Positions 36,397-46,036 of a DNA stretch of 64,000 nucleotides are shown one piece after another. Source of the stretch: Rivularia sp. MS3 (GTDB lineage: Bacteria; Cyanobacteriota; Cyanobacteriia; Cyanobacteriales; Nostocaceae); contig JAHCMI010000042.1 of the NCBI GenBank assembly GCA_019192545.1, positions 1 to 64,000 on the forward strand, written 5' to 3'. Within the stretch, counting starts at the first letter, position 1. Each line of letters begins with the position of its first letter. The notes below the pieces were generated by a model, which saw only the letters and a list, made by a program, of their open reading frames with translations, made no database searches and was not told the origin of the DNA. The translations under genes were made by a program, and so were the position numbers.

Positions 36397-38634
36397 TTAC
36401 TGACTATCAGTTGGTGTTGGTTTTGCGGTTGCTGGTGTTTGCTGTTGTTGCAATGGAAACTGCAATTGTTGTGTAGAATATTGTCCTACTAATTTAGATG
36501 TCTGAGGATTGTAAATCCGTAGATAATTCCAATAGTTTCCAAGTACTTGACGAACGTAATTTTTGGTTTCGGGAAAGGGAATGGCTTCGACGAACTCATC
36601 TGGGTCTGCAATTGGTAAAGTTTTTAACCATTTTGAGACATTTCCCGGTCCTGCATTGTAACTAGCAACTGCTAACAACGAGCTATTTTCGTATTGTTTA
36701 TGGGTGCTATCCAAATACCAGGTACCGTACATGATGTTGTCGTTAGGATCTGTCAAATCGGTATCGGTATAATCTACATCAATTTGTGGTGCAATCCATT
36801 CTGCCGTGCTTGGTAGCACCTGCATTAAACCCGTAGCATTAGCAATCGATTTAATTTTTTCTTGAAATCTCGATTCTTGACGTATCAAGGAAACTACTAA
36901 AAAAGGATTAAGATTACGTTCTTGAGACCATTTGCTAATTAAATCGAAGTAGGGGAACGGATAACGAGCCTGCCAGTACATATTTTTTTTGCTTAGTTCC
37001 TGGTATGCGGCTTTTTCTTCGGGGTCTTCCCTGTCTTCTAACTTAGCTACTATCGAAATTCCACCTACATAATTTTCCCTGGCTAACTGCATTAAACCTT
37101 CAGTAAACTGTTCGGCCACTGTTGGCTGTGCTTTATTCTGGAATTCTGTTTCCCATTGCAGCCAAGCATCTCTTTCCTGTCCCAATAAATACAACTCTTT
37201 AAAAGTATCGGAACCAGCCGGTGGTATAGGGCGTACCCTATCAACCATTTCCGGACTCATGTTACGTAAAGTATTAAAATCACCTACATCCAAACCTAAA
37301 GTCACAGCAGAACGCCAAGAGTAATAAGAGTAGGGAAAATTACTTACTACATATTCATAAGCTTGTTTAGCTTCTGCTTCCTTACCTAGTTTAGTCAGCC
37401 ATTTACCAACCCAAAAACCTGCTCTGGGAGCCAAAATACTAGTAGGATTTTTTACAGGAACTGGACCAGCCCATTCCCATGCTGCTTCATAGTCTCCGGC
37501 TTTTGCTTTTTGCTGGGCTACTTTCCAACGGTATTCTGCGGCTTCTTCGGTATTAGCAAACTTAGTAATAAGTAATTTTAAAGCATCTCTAGCACCCGAA
37601 TTATTGCTTTGCGATTGCAGAATTTTAGCTTTCTTAATTAAAGCTTCCCCAGCTTGTTCGGGAAAATTGGCAATTACTTGGTCTAAATAAGGTAAACTTT
37701 GACTACCAGTTCTGGTTAACTCAGCCAAACGTAGCAGTGCTTTTCCTGCTTCTCTTTCTTGAGGAAATTCGCTAAGTAGCTGTTGATAAGCCAAAGTAGC
37801 TTTTTCTCTCTCCCCACTTAACTGCAAACCCCTGCCATTACGGTAAATATTTTTAGCCGTGGGAGTAGCATTTCCGTAAGCAGTAGCTGCTTTACCAAAC
37901 TCTTTGTTTTCCCAGTACGCATTACCAATTACTTCCCAATCCTCCGGCTTGAGTGTTGGTTCGTTGACTAATTGATTTAACACCGGAACAATTCCGGGTT
38001 GTTCAAAAGCGTATTTTGCCAGGATTAACTGTAATTCTGGCTGATTGGGATTATTCCGCAATCGTCCCCGAATAATTTCCCACGTCAAAGGATGAGAAGG
38101 AAACTCGGCGATCGCCCGATCTTGGTATTCCTCAACTCCAATCAAATACAAAGCTTTAGCGGCAACCGGTTGTTCTCCATATTCTTTAACAACAGCCTGC
38201 CTTTTATCGGAAGCTTTGCCATTTTCACCAAGAATGCTGTACGCACGAGCCTGCTGTAATAAAACATAAGGCTTTAAAGCTTGATAATCATTTTCTAGTC
38301 CATCTAATAAATCCAATGCTTCCTTTGCTCGATCTTTGACAAGTAAATCATCAGCCAACAGATACCGAGCGCGATATTGTTCGATTGAAGACGAACCCTT
38401 GGCTATTTGTGCCAACTGAGCCGCACGTGTTTCTGGGGGTTGATTAACTAGGGGTAGAACAACAGATTTGGCTATATTCGCTTCCGAAATAACCGCCTCT
38501 TGATTATTGCCACCAAATAATCTCCCCAAATTTTTGCCAATTTGAGGGGCTGAAACCATAGCTCCAACCAGAAAGGCGCAGATTCCTGCACCTGCAATCA
38601 GAGAAATTTGTTTTTTCTGTAGCTTCTTCAGCAT
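36397..38634 (-). CDS. slt: Slt-type soluble lytic transglycosylase
   Basis: This 745-residue periplasmic murein transglycosylase cleaves peptidoglycan glycan strands. A basic N-terminus with one signal/anchor segment (about 9-28, ISLIAGAGICAFLVGAMVSA) is followed by a long superhelical TPR-like region (about 60-560) as in Slt70. The C-terminal SLT domain shows SLIRQESRF with the catalytic Glu, ATGLMQVLPSTAEW, NIMYGTWYL and ASYNAGPGNVSKWL. A Gln/Thr/Pro-rich tail ends the protein. Length is normal for the cyanobacterial form. It stands alone, with a palindrome downstream. Confidence 0.93.
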   Translation of the reverse strand: MLKKLQKKQISLIAGAGICAFLVGAMVSAPQIGKNLGRLFGGNNQEAVISEANIAKSVVLPLVNQPPETRAAQLAQIAKGSSSIEQYRARYLLADDLLVKDRAKEALDLLDGLENDYQALKPYVLLQQARAYSILGENGKASDKRQAVVKEYGEQPVAAKALYLIGVEEYQDRAIAEFPSHPLTWEIIRGRLRNNPNQPELQLILAKYAFEQPGIVPVLNQLVNEPTLKPEDWEVIGNAYWENKEFGKAATAYGNATPTAKNIYRNGRGLQLSGEREKATLAYQQLLSEFPQEREAGKALLRLAELTRTGSQSLPYLDQVIANFPEQAGEALIKKAKILQSQSNNSGARDALKLLITKFANTEEAAEYRWKVAQQKAKAGDYEAAWEWAGPVPVKNPTSILAPRAGFWVGKWLTKLGKEAEAKQAYEYVVSNFPYSYYSWRSAVTLGLDVGDFNTLRNMSPEMVDRVRPIPPAGSDTFKELYLLGQERDAWLQWETEFQNKAQPTVAEQFTEGLMQLARENYVGGISIVAKLEDREDPEEKAAYQELSKKNMYWQARYPFPYFDLISKWSQERNLNPFLVVSLIRQESRFQEKIKSIANATGLMQVLPSTAEWIAPQIDVDYTDTDLTDPNDNIMYGTWYLDSTHKQYENSSLLAVASYNAGPGNVSKWLKTLPIADPDEFVEAIPFPETKNYVRQVLGNYWNYLRIYNPQTSKLVGQYSTQQLQFPLQQQQTPATAKPTPTDSQ

Positions 38635-39002
38635 TGATACCCGCTGAGAATTTCACAAGAATATCTTGCACTTTAGCATCACTGGTGGTCAAATTAACCT
38701 ATCTTAGTTACCAATTTTGAATTTTTTATTAAATAATTTGAAAATTGCAGGCGAGGAATTGGCAATCGGACATGGGACACAGGTTATTTAGCTGTGAATG
38801 GTATTTGTTTAAACAAATAATTAAGTATTTAAATATTTTATGATTCCATGTTCATCCGCCAGAGAATACAAGTTCTCTGTCGCATCGCAAAAGTCTTCTA
38901 AAGAAGGCTAATCAAAATAAAACTTGTGCGTAAAATTGGTCGCACAAACTAAAAAATAATCTAACTCATAACTCCTAACTCATAACTCATAACTCCTAAC
39001 TC
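38635..39002. other. 368-bp spacer, heptads at the left-gene side
   Basis: Apart from the heptad array near 38961-39012, no structure or gene is seen. It must include the transglycosylase promoter. Confidence 0.45.
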
Positions 39003-39012
39003 CTAACTCCTA
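38961..39012. repeat. Heptad array overlapping a stop codon
   Basis: Seven units of GGAGTTA/TGAGTTA (minus-strand reading) run from the last codons of the UbiH-like gene outward. The stop TAG is part of the array. Confidence 0.88.
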
Positions 39013-40274
39013 TTTTCTACTTTCGCTAATTCAGGTGTTTTCCCTTTCAAGCCAATCATTAATTTGAGATTAAATATTCTGATTATAGGCATGTGCTGCA
39101 TTACCCATAAGCCAAAGCGTCTGGCTATGACTACGGGTAAGAATTTATTGGAAAATACTCTATCTAATAAATCTGTAAAACCTAATATTGCTAAATTTTC
39201 TCGCTTGCGCCAGCGTTCGTAGTTTTTGAGTACTTTAATATTTCCAATATCTTTACCAGCAGAATGTGCTTGTTTGATGACTTGGGCTAAGGCTGCTGCG
39301 TCGCGAATGCCCAAATTTAAACCTTGTCCGCCGACAGGATGGCATTTATGAGCAGCATCGCCGATTAATGCTAGTCGATTCAATACATAGCGATCGCTTT
39401 GCATTAATTGGACTTGAAAAATGAAGCGATCGCCGAGTAATTCCAATTTACCCATTTGCTCGCCGAAGCGTTGCTGCAACTGCTCTAAAAATTGTTCGTC
39501 ATTCAAAGCACATAAATCTTTGGCTTCGTTATGAGGTGCAGTCCAAACAATCCGACAGCGGTTTCCAGGAAGCGGTAAAATCGCAAATGGTCCGCTAGAC
39601 TGAAACTTCTCGTAAGCTGTATTATTATGAGATTTTTCTGGTTTGACAAATGCTACTATGCACGATTGCCAATATTTCCAGCCTTTAGTTTTAATTCCAG
39701 CAGCTTGACGAATTCGAGATTTACCTCCGTCAGCAGCTACTACTAAATGACTGCGAATCTGACATACTTCCCCCGCAATTTTCACCTCAACCGTAGCGAC
39801 GTTTTCAAGGTATTCCGTACTTACTACTTCCGCAGGACATAAGTAAGTAATATTAGGACTTTCTTTAACAAACTCTTGTAAGGGATAAAGTAGTGCTTGA
39901 TGCTCGGCAACGTAACCTAAATCCTGACTGCCGATATCGGAAGTATTAAATTCCACTACACCGGAATAATCTGCATCGGAAAGTTTTACTTTATTATAAG
40001 TTTCAATTTGGGGTAATATCTTATCCCAAATCCCGATTCCTTGATAAATTAATGCCGACAGCATATGTATTGCATAGGCTTGTCCCTTGGCTACCGATGC
40101 CGATTGAACTCTTGCTTCTATAAGCAGTATTCGCAATTCTGAGTTATTCAATGCAGCGGCTAAAGTCAAACCGATAATTCCGCCACCGACAATTATCAAA
40201 TCGTAATCGTACCCTCGTCTTTCTGCGAGGGATTGAGAAGGTGAAATAGTTTTAGGAAGCTGCGCTTGAGCCAT
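39003..40274 (-). CDS. UbiH/VisC-type FAD-dependent hydroxylase
   Basis: This 423-residue flavoprotein monooxygenase belongs to the UbiH/COQ6 group, which hydroxylates the ring of prenylated quinone precursors. The FAD dinucleotide fold is DLIIVGGGIIGLTLAAAL (about 25-42), the DG motif is VVAADGGKSRIRQAAG, and the second FAD motif is ALIGDAAHKCHPVGGQGLNLGIRDA. The C-terminal region is partly hydrophobic, as usual. In cyanobacteria plastoquinone or a related quinone is a reasonable target, but the substrate is inferred. The last two codons and stop are made of heptad repeat sequence. Confidence 0.86.
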   Translation of the reverse strand: MAQAQLPKTISPSQSLAERRGYDYDLIIVGGGIIGLTLAAALNNSELRILLIEARVQSASVAKGQAYAIHMLSALIYQGIGIWDKILPQIETYNKVKLSDADYSGVVEFNTSDIGSQDLGYVAEHQALLYPLQEFVKESPNITYLCPAEVVSTEYLENVATVEVKIAGEVCQIRSHLVVAADGGKSRIRQAAGIKTKGWKYWQSCIVAFVKPEKSHNNTAYEKFQSSGPFAILPLPGNRCRIVWTAPHNEAKDLCALNDEQFLEQLQQRFGEQMGKLELLGDRFIFQVQLMQSDRYVLNRLALIGDAAHKCHPVGGQGLNLGIRDAAALAQVIKQAHSAGKDIGNIKVLKNYERWRKRENLAILGFTDLLDRVFSNKFLPVVIARRFGLWVMQHMPIIRIFNLKLMIGLKGKTPELAKVENRS

Positions 40275-40397
40275 TGTTAAGATATATCACAGCGTTTTTA
40301 ACTATTGTGACGTATTTTGAAGCATTTGGGCAAGGGGAGGAGAGAAGAGCTTGACGACGGTTATCGATATAAAGATAATTCTTACTGAAAATCGTTA

Positions 40398-41891
40398 TCA
40401 AACGAAGGCTGTACGGTTTCTACCTGCTGATTTTGCTTTATATAACATCTTGTCAGCAGCAGTAATTAGGCTTTCTAATGAGTCATTACTGGGGTTGTTT
40501 GAGGCTGCACCTAGACTAACAGTAACGCAGTGACTCACATCAGAATTAATATGAGGAATATCTAAAGATTCAACTTTGGAAATGATTAGCTTAGCTAGAT
40601 GAATTGCTCCTTCTATAGAAGTATTTGGCAGGAGAATCACAAACTCTTCCCCACCATAACGAGCAGCTAAATCCAATGGACGTTTGATAGTTTCTTTTAA
40701 AACATAAGCAATTTGCTGCAAACATTTGTCTCCTGCTTGATGCCCATATGTGTCATTATATTTTTTAAAATAATCAACATCGCACATGATTAAAGACAAA
40801 CTTGTTTGTCCTCTTAATGAATTTTTCCACTCTTGTTGCAAACAATTATCAAAGTAACGGCGATTTGCTAATCCTGTTAAACCATCATAATTTGCCAGCT
40901 GTTGTAATTCCTGATTGGCAATTTCCAATTTTTCAGCTATGTAGCGATAATTCATTTCACTACTGCTTAATGCTGATTGCGCTAATAAACGTTCTTTTAT
41001 TTCATTTTGCAATTTTTGATTTTGTTGTTGGAGTTGCAGAGTTTGTTCGTCAACCGTTTGCTGCAAAATCTTAATTAAAGATTGCATCTCTATTGGATCT
41101 AATATTCGTAGCAAACTAGTCTGAGTAATAATTCCACATAATTTATCCTGCGAATCAATTACAACCAACCTGCGGATATTTTCTTGCTCCATTATTTGAT
41201 GAGCTAACCATAGAGAATCGGTGTTTTTGATTGGTTTTAGAGGAGTACTCATGACTTGTTTGGCTTGAGTTGAGGAAAAATCCAATCCCCTCGCCCGAAA
41301 TTTTACTATATCGACTTCTGTAATAATTCCTATAGGATAAGTATGGTCTTCAGTATTATTATCACTAATAACTACACAGCTAATTTTATTTTTAGCCATC
41401 AGCAGGGCTATATCTAAAATAGTTGTTGCAGGAGAAGCTTGGATTACTTGAGTTTCCATTAACTCGCTAATTAATCGAAACCTCAGCATATCTGAGGGTT
41501 TGAAAACTTTCCGAATTGTCTTAGGAGTCACAATACCAATCAATTGATCGAGTTCGTTCAAAACTGGTAAATGACGAATTCGGTAAGAGCGCATTAAATT
41601 CAATATCGTAAAAATATCAGTTACTTGGGATGCTGTAATAGAAATTAAGTTCTTTGACATCACAGTATCAATGGTAGATTCTGCTAAATCTAATATATTT
41701 GATGTCAATCTAACTACGTCTCTTTCTGTAAAAATACCAATAAGCTTTTGGTTTTCTACGATGAGAACGCAGCTAGCTCTATTTTGGCTTAATAAGCTAA
41801 TTACATCTTTGATTAATGCACTAGCGTCAATTGTAAGAGGTTGGAAGTTAATCGCTTGATGAAGACAAAATCCTGACTTCTGATTGGTCAT
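40398..41891 (-). CDS. Four-CBS diguanylate cyclase (GGDEF)
   Basis: This 497-residue cytoplasmic signalling protein has two CBS pairs (about residues 15-130 and 145-270), a coiled-coil linker rich in Gln (270-320) and a GGDEF domain (about 330-495). LTGLANRRYFD opens the cyclase domain. RYGGEEFVILLPN has the active-site GGEEF, and RPLD just upstream fits the inhibitory I-site. The enzyme should make cyclic di-GMP from two GTP, with CBS domains sensing adenine nucleotides or similar ligands (family knowledge). It is monocistronic, divergent to nothing obvious, and 35 bp from yebC. Confidence 0.92.
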   Translation of the reverse strand: MTNQKSGFCLHQAINFQPLTIDASALIKDVISLLSQNRASCVLIVENQKLIGIFTERDVVRLTSNILDLAESTIDTVMSKNLISITASQVTDIFTILNLMRSYRIRHLPVLNELDQLIGIVTPKTIRKVFKPSDMLRFRLISELMETQVIQASPATTILDIALLMAKNKISCVVISDNNTEDHTYPIGIITEVDIVKFRARGLDFSSTQAKQVMSTPLKPIKNTDSLWLAHQIMEQENIRRLVVIDSQDKLCGIITQTSLLRILDPIEMQSLIKILQQTVDEQTLQLQQQNQKLQNEIKERLLAQSALSSSEMNYRYIAEKLEIANQELQQLANYDGLTGLANRRYFDNCLQQEWKNSLRGQTSLSLIMCDVDYFKKYNDTYGHQAGDKCLQQIAYVLKETIKRPLDLAARYGGEEFVILLPNTSIEGAIHLAKLIISKVESLDIPHINSDVSHCVTVSLGAASNNPSNDSLESLITAADKMLYKAKSAGRNRTAFV

Positions 41892-41926
41892 ATCAGTGTA
41901 TCATTATTACGCACCCAATACTGATA

Positions 41927-42685
41927 TTAACTTAAGCTCGCAGCCATTAAATCGTCGGGCATATCGAAGTTAGCTGTAACGTTTTGCACATCATCTATAG
42001 ATTCAAGGGTATCAATTAGTTTTATTAATGACCGTGCTTGTTCGGAATCAGTAACATCTATGTTATTGCTGGGAATCCAGCGTAATTCAACATCGGTAAC
42101 ATTAAAATCTTTCTGTTGAAGTGTTTGATTGAGGTTTTCTAAATCGGCGACTTCCGATACAACTTCAGCCATATCATCATCGCTGATTTCGTAAAATTCG
42201 GCACCTCCTTCTAAAGAAGCTTCGAGGAGTTGTTCTTCGTTGGAAATATTTTTTACAGTACAAATGCCTTTTTGGTCAAACATCCAGCTAACGCAACCTG
42301 TTTCTCCAAGATTTCCGCCATTTTTGCTAAATGCTGCTCTTAAATCGGCTGCGGTGCGGTTGCGGTTATCGGTTAAAGCTTCAACTAAAATCGCTACACC
42401 CCCCGGTCCGTAACCCTCGTAGCGAATCTCTTCTAACTTGGCTCCGTCGTCAGAAAATGTACCCGCACCTTTGGCGATCGCCCGCTCTATATTATCATTG
42501 GGAATACCGGCAGCTTTGGCTTTTTCAATTGCGGTACGAAGTTGAAAATTACCGTTGGGGTCTGGTACACCATTTCTAGCTGCAACAATAATTGCGCGGG
42601 ATAGCTGAGTAAAAGTTTTACCTCTTTTAGCATCTACCCGCGCTTTTTGACGCTTAATATTTGCCCATTTACTATGTCCTGCCAT
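41927..42685 (-). CDS. yebC: YebC/PmpR family regulator
   Basis: A YebC/TACO1-family protein of about 252 residues. The N-terminus MAGHSKWANIKRQKARVDAKRGK is diagnostic, so I take the ATG at 42685; an ATG two codons upstream also exists. Further family parts are NGVPDPNGNFQLRTAIEKAKAAGIPNDNIERAI (in pieces), EGYGPGGVAILVE and GCVSWMFDQKG. The family acts as transcription regulator or as a ribosome-associated factor easing difficult sequences in translation. The C-terminal half is acidic. It lies upstream of the CBS-GGDEF gene on the same strand. Confidence 0.94.
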   Translation of the reverse strand: MAGHSKWANIKRQKARVDAKRGKTFTQLSRAIIVAARNGVPDPNGNFQLRTAIEKAKAAGIPNDNIERAIAKGAGTFSDDGAKLEEIRYEGYGPGGVAILVEALTDNRNRTAADLRAAFSKNGGNLGETGCVSWMFDQKGICTVKNISNEEQLLEASLEGGAEFYEISDDDMAEVVSEVADLENLNQTLQQKDFNVTDVELRWIPSNNIDVTDSEQARSLIKLIDTLESIDDVQNVTANFDMPDDLMAASLS

Positions 42686-42812
42686 AACCATTACCTATAA
42701 AATGAACTAATTTACGAACAATATATGAATTTTCTCTAAAATTAACTTTAGCAAAAACCGCAGAAGTCTCTACTTTACAAGCCTGTTTATATTTCTTAAG
42801 GACTTAACAAGA

Positions 42813-44093
42813 ATGTCTTATAAAAAAATACTAGCTTTACTAATAGCTGTAGCTTTTACTGTTACCGGATGCCAATTTTCTCCTACTTCGGTACAGGATA
42901 ACGTAACGCATCTGACTTTATGGCAAGGAGTAAACCCACCTTCTAATCGGGATGTTTTGCAAAAGCTAGTAGATAAATTTAATCAAAAGCATCCTAATAT
43001 TCAAGTAGATTCGCTGTATGTTGGTCAACCCGATCAACAAATGCCGAAGATTTTAGCGGCAGTAGTGGGAAATGCACCACCGGATTTATTATGGTTTAAT
43101 CCAACAATTGCAGGACAATTGGTTGAATTAGATGCTTTAGTTCCATTGGATGAAATGCTAAACAAATCGCCGGTAAAAGATGAAATTGACCCGGCTTTAT
43201 TTGATTCAATGAAATATCAAGGAAAAATTTGGTCAGTTCCTTTTGCTACTAATAATGTAGGAATATTTTACCGTCCGAGTTTATTTAAAGCTGCGGGAAT
43301 TAAGGAACTACCTAAAACTTGGGAAGAGTTTCGTCAAGTTGCAAAAACATTAACTCGCGATACCAACGGTGATAATAAAATTGACCGGTACGGTATATTC
43401 TTACCTTTAGGAAAAGGCGAATTTACAGTGTTTATTTGGCTGCCGTTTATGTGGAGCGGCGGGGGAGAATTAGCGGAAATAGCGGCTAAAGTAGATTTAG
43501 CTGATAATCAAGGGGCAATATCAGCTTTACAATTATGGCAGGATTTAGTTAAAGATGGTTCTGCAATCTTATCTGCACCAGAAAGAGGTTTTGAAACTGA
43601 TGCTTTTGTATCTGGTAAAGTGGCAATGCAGGTAACGGGACCTTGGACTTTAACTTATATTAATAATGATATTAAAGATGGCGACTTTGGCGTATTTCCT
43701 ATTCCTGCGAACGAACGTCAAGCTACTAGTATTGGTGGAGAAAATTTATTTATATTTAAAACTGAATCCGCAAGAGAAAAAGCAGCTTTTGAATTTGCTG
43801 AATATGTAGCAAGTGAAAATTTTCAAACTGAATGGGCTTTAGGTACGGGATATTTACCTGCTAATTTAAAGTCACGCCAAAGCGAAAAATATCAAGCTTA
43901 TGTTAAAGAAAATCCCACAGCAAAAGTCTTTTTAGAACAAGCACAATATGGGCGCAGCCGTCCAGTTTTTGCTGGTTATACAAGAGTTTCCGAAAGTATT
44001 GGGAGAGCTATGGAAGCAGTTTTGCTAAATAAAAGTAGTCCGAAACAAGCTTTGCAAGAGTCGCAGCAAAGATTGGATTTGATTTTTAAGTAA
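42813..44093 (+). CDS. ABC transporter sugar-binding lipoprotein
   Basis: This 426-residue extracellular solute-binding protein (family 1, maltose-binding type) carries a lipobox with the modified Cys at position 20 (AFTVTGC). Family segments include LTLWQGVNPPSNRDVLQKLVDKFN, DLLWFNPTIAGQLVELDALVPL, VPFATNNVGIFYRPSLFKAAGI and WEEFRQVAKTLT. SGKVAMQVTGPWTL is also typical. It should capture a sugar or glycoside at the outer face of the inner membrane. No permease or ATPase gene is adjacent, so it is an orphan binding protein or uses components encoded elsewhere. Confidence 0.9.
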   Translation: MSYKKILALLIAVAFTVTGCQFSPTSVQDNVTHLTLWQGVNPPSNRDVLQKLVDKFNQKHPNIQVDSLYVGQPDQQMPKILAAVVGNAPPDLLWFNPTIAGQLVELDALVPLDEMLNKSPVKDEIDPALFDSMKYQGKIWSVPFATNNVGIFYRPSLFKAAGIKELPKTWEEFRQVAKTLTRDTNGDNKIDRYGIFLPLGKGEFTVFIWLPFMWSGGGELAEIAAKVDLADNQGAISALQLWQDLVKDGSAILSAPERGFETDAFVSGKVAMQVTGPWTLTYINNDIKDGDFGVFPIPANERQATSIGGENLFIFKTESAREKAAFEFAEYVASENFQTEWALGTGYLPANLKSRQSEKYQAYVKENPTAKVFLEQAQYGRSRPVFAGYTRVSESIGRAMEAVLLNKSSPKQALQESQQRLDLIFK

Positions 44094-44259
44094 GGGAATA
44101 GGTAGTAGGTAATTAGTAAGTTGGGTTAGGCAGAGCATAAATAAAAAACAAATCTAAATAATTAAATTCTGCCGTAACTCAACATCATAATTTATCGGAA
44201 ATTCAGCATATTAAAGTAATCATAAAAACATTGATCTTGGGTTACGACACAGTTAATTG
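44094..44259. other. Left part of a 323-bp convergent spacer
   Basis: Contains no gene. With the MITE-like element that follows it separates the convergent sugar-binding protein and monooxygenase genes. Confidence 0.4.
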
Positions 44260-44387
44260 ATATAGCGCTTTTCATTTGAGCGGAGCCGGAGACGCTCCGC
44301 CGAGGCGTGCAATACACTTAGATGAACCTTACACTCTTCCTTATTAAGGAAGAGGAATGTATTCTATTCAACTGAAAACTGCTATAT
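44260..44387. mobile_element. MITE-like element, copy 2, with nested insertion
   Basis: ATATAGCG (44260-44267) opens and GCTATAT (44381-44387) closes a 128-bp element related to the one at 16572-16698. The right arm (CAACTGAAA next to the end) is shared. The left arm is interrupted after TTTTCATTTGAG by a GC-rich segment (about 44281-44310, containing CGGAG...CTCCG) before AATACAC resumes. The centre is a CTCTTCCTT-ATT-AAGGAAGAG hairpin. Confidence 0.7.
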
Positions 44388-44416
44388 TTTTGTAATCAAA
44401 TAAATTATTTTCGTGT

Positions 44417-45868
44417 CTAACCCAACCTACTTGATACCAACACCAAGACAATAAATACCAAAATTACATACAAGATTCGAGTTGTCCGTTCGGCTTTTGC
44501 TAATATTTCGCTGTAGGAAAGCTGATGATTTTGGACTAGAAAAAACGCTGGTGGGCTAAATGCAAAAGGTAGTATTTTACTTAATGCAAGTCGCAGCAAG
44601 AAATTAACATTCCACAGTTTTTTACGTAACGGGGCTTGATTATATTGCCAGGGATAACCAACTTGCATCAATCTTATTAAAGCTTTTGTATCGGGCAGTC
44701 TTGATGATTCATACAAGGGTAAAGCTTCAGACAGATTATTGTTGCTTTTTTCTAAGGTTTCGTTCAGGATACATACGTCTTCTAATGCCGAATTTACACC
44801 TTGTCCTAAATCTGGGGGAAAGCTGTGAATTGCATCTCCAAGCAGAACTATAAATGCTTCGTCATTTAATTTTGAGTAGAATCCATTGCAGTGTTGAGGA
44901 ATCGGAAATTCTCCACCCTGACTTACAGCAAATCTTTCGGCTTCTCGAAGAGAAACTATTTTCTGGATGGGTAATTGTGGAAATGATTGATTGAAAAAAT
45001 TATGTATTTCTTTGCCGTCTTTCAATTTCCAGATATGATGATTTGGTTTGGTAACAATATTAGCGCTACGAACCTCATCTGGATTTTTTACGGGTAGTAA
45101 TCCCAGAGATATTGAATTATTTTTATCTTTAAATACACTACGAATAGCATAAGCCATTTCGCTTGTACTTAGTTCATCGCCGTTTTCAGTTAAAGGAAAT
45201 TTTGGCGGTAAAGTTAGTATTTTGTATTTTAATCCGGAACTTGGTGAAGGGAAATATTGCATTTCAAACTTGCTTGATAGTGAATCTTCCCATTTATTAA
45301 GAGTATTTCGGACAATTGAGTTAATGCCATCGCAGCCTACTAGTAAAAGCGGTTGAAATTGCTGAAGTTTATTGTTATCAATTTCAGCAGTAACTTTGAT
45401 TTTTTCGAGTTTTTCTTTACCGTCACTGTTCTTAGTTATCCCAACACATTTGGAATTAAAAATAATATTTATATAATTATGCCATTTGTGTTGAATTTCT
45501 TCATAAAGTAAACCGACAAATGTTTGACGAGTTATCCAATAAGCAGCTTTTCTATTTGGGTCTACAATTGGTAGTTTTAATGTTTTTCTGTTTCCATTTG
45601 ACTCAACTTTTGTTAAATAAAAATCAGTACTAGAAACTCCGTTTTGAGAAAGTTTATCGGCGATTTCAATATAATCAATTAACTTTTGACCGCGACCATC
45701 AATTAAATAGTTAAATGATTTATCCGGTTCGTAATAATTAGCAGAAGGACGTTTTTCTAATACCGTAATATTTTGAAAGCCTCGTTTAGCTAAAATTATT
45801 GCTGTCGCTAGCCCCGCAGGACCACCTCCAATAATTAATACTTGTCCATCGTTTTCAGCTATTTTCAT
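44417..45868 (-). CDS. KMO-like FAD monooxygenase with C-terminal membrane anchor
   Basis: This 483-residue flavoprotein is related to kynurenine 3-monooxygenase and similar aromatic hydroxylases. The FAD fold is VLIIGGGPAGLATAIILAKRG (about residues 9-29, in two parts), DG motif LLVGCDGINSIVRNTL, and GDAIHSFPPDLGQGVNSALED as in KMO. A C-terminal hydrophobic region (RLALSKILPFAFSPPAFFLV) and a terminal span (ILYVILVFIVLVLVSS) suggest membrane association, also known for eukaryotic KMO. No other tryptophan catabolism gene is near, so the substrate is open. It ends near the MITE-like element. Confidence 0.8.
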   Translation of the reverse strand: MKIAENDGQVLIIGGGPAGLATAIILAKRGFQNITVLEKRPSANYYEPDKSFNYLIDGRGQKLIDYIEIADKLSQNGVSSTDFYLTKVESNGNRKTLKLPIVDPNRKAAYWITRQTFVGLLYEEIQHKWHNYINIIFNSKCVGITKNSDGKEKLEKIKVTAEIDNNKLQQFQPLLLVGCDGINSIVRNTLNKWEDSLSSKFEMQYFPSPSSGLKYKILTLPPKFPLTENGDELSTSEMAYAIRSVFKDKNNSISLGLLPVKNPDEVRSANIVTKPNHHIWKLKDGKEIHNFFNQSFPQLPIQKIVSLREAERFAVSQGGEFPIPQHCNGFYSKLNDEAFIVLLGDAIHSFPPDLGQGVNSALEDVCILNETLEKSNNNLSEALPLYESSRLPDTKALIRLMQVGYPWQYNQAPLRKKLWNVNFLLRLALSKILPFAFSPPAFFLVQNHQLSYSEILAKAERTTRILYVILVFIVLVLVSSRLG

Positions 45869-46036
45869 TTGTTTTTTATTTGAATTGAGATATGTTTAAT
45901 GTTTTTCAATATCTAAATCTGATTCAAATATTATTTGTAGTATTATTACTGAGCCGAAAAATACATAGTTAGTTTTTAATACTTATATATACTTGATGAA
46001 TTTTATTTTTAAATTTTACTATAACCAACCGAACAG

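Noticed and set aside
2834-39012. Heptad arrays considered as a CRISPR array
   Set aside because: Units are 7 bases, contiguous and without unique spacers; no cas genes are in the window.
39003-45868. The two FAD monooxygenases considered as one pathway
   Set aside because: They are 4 kb apart with unrelated genes between, and belong to different subfamilies (UbiH-like and KMO-like).
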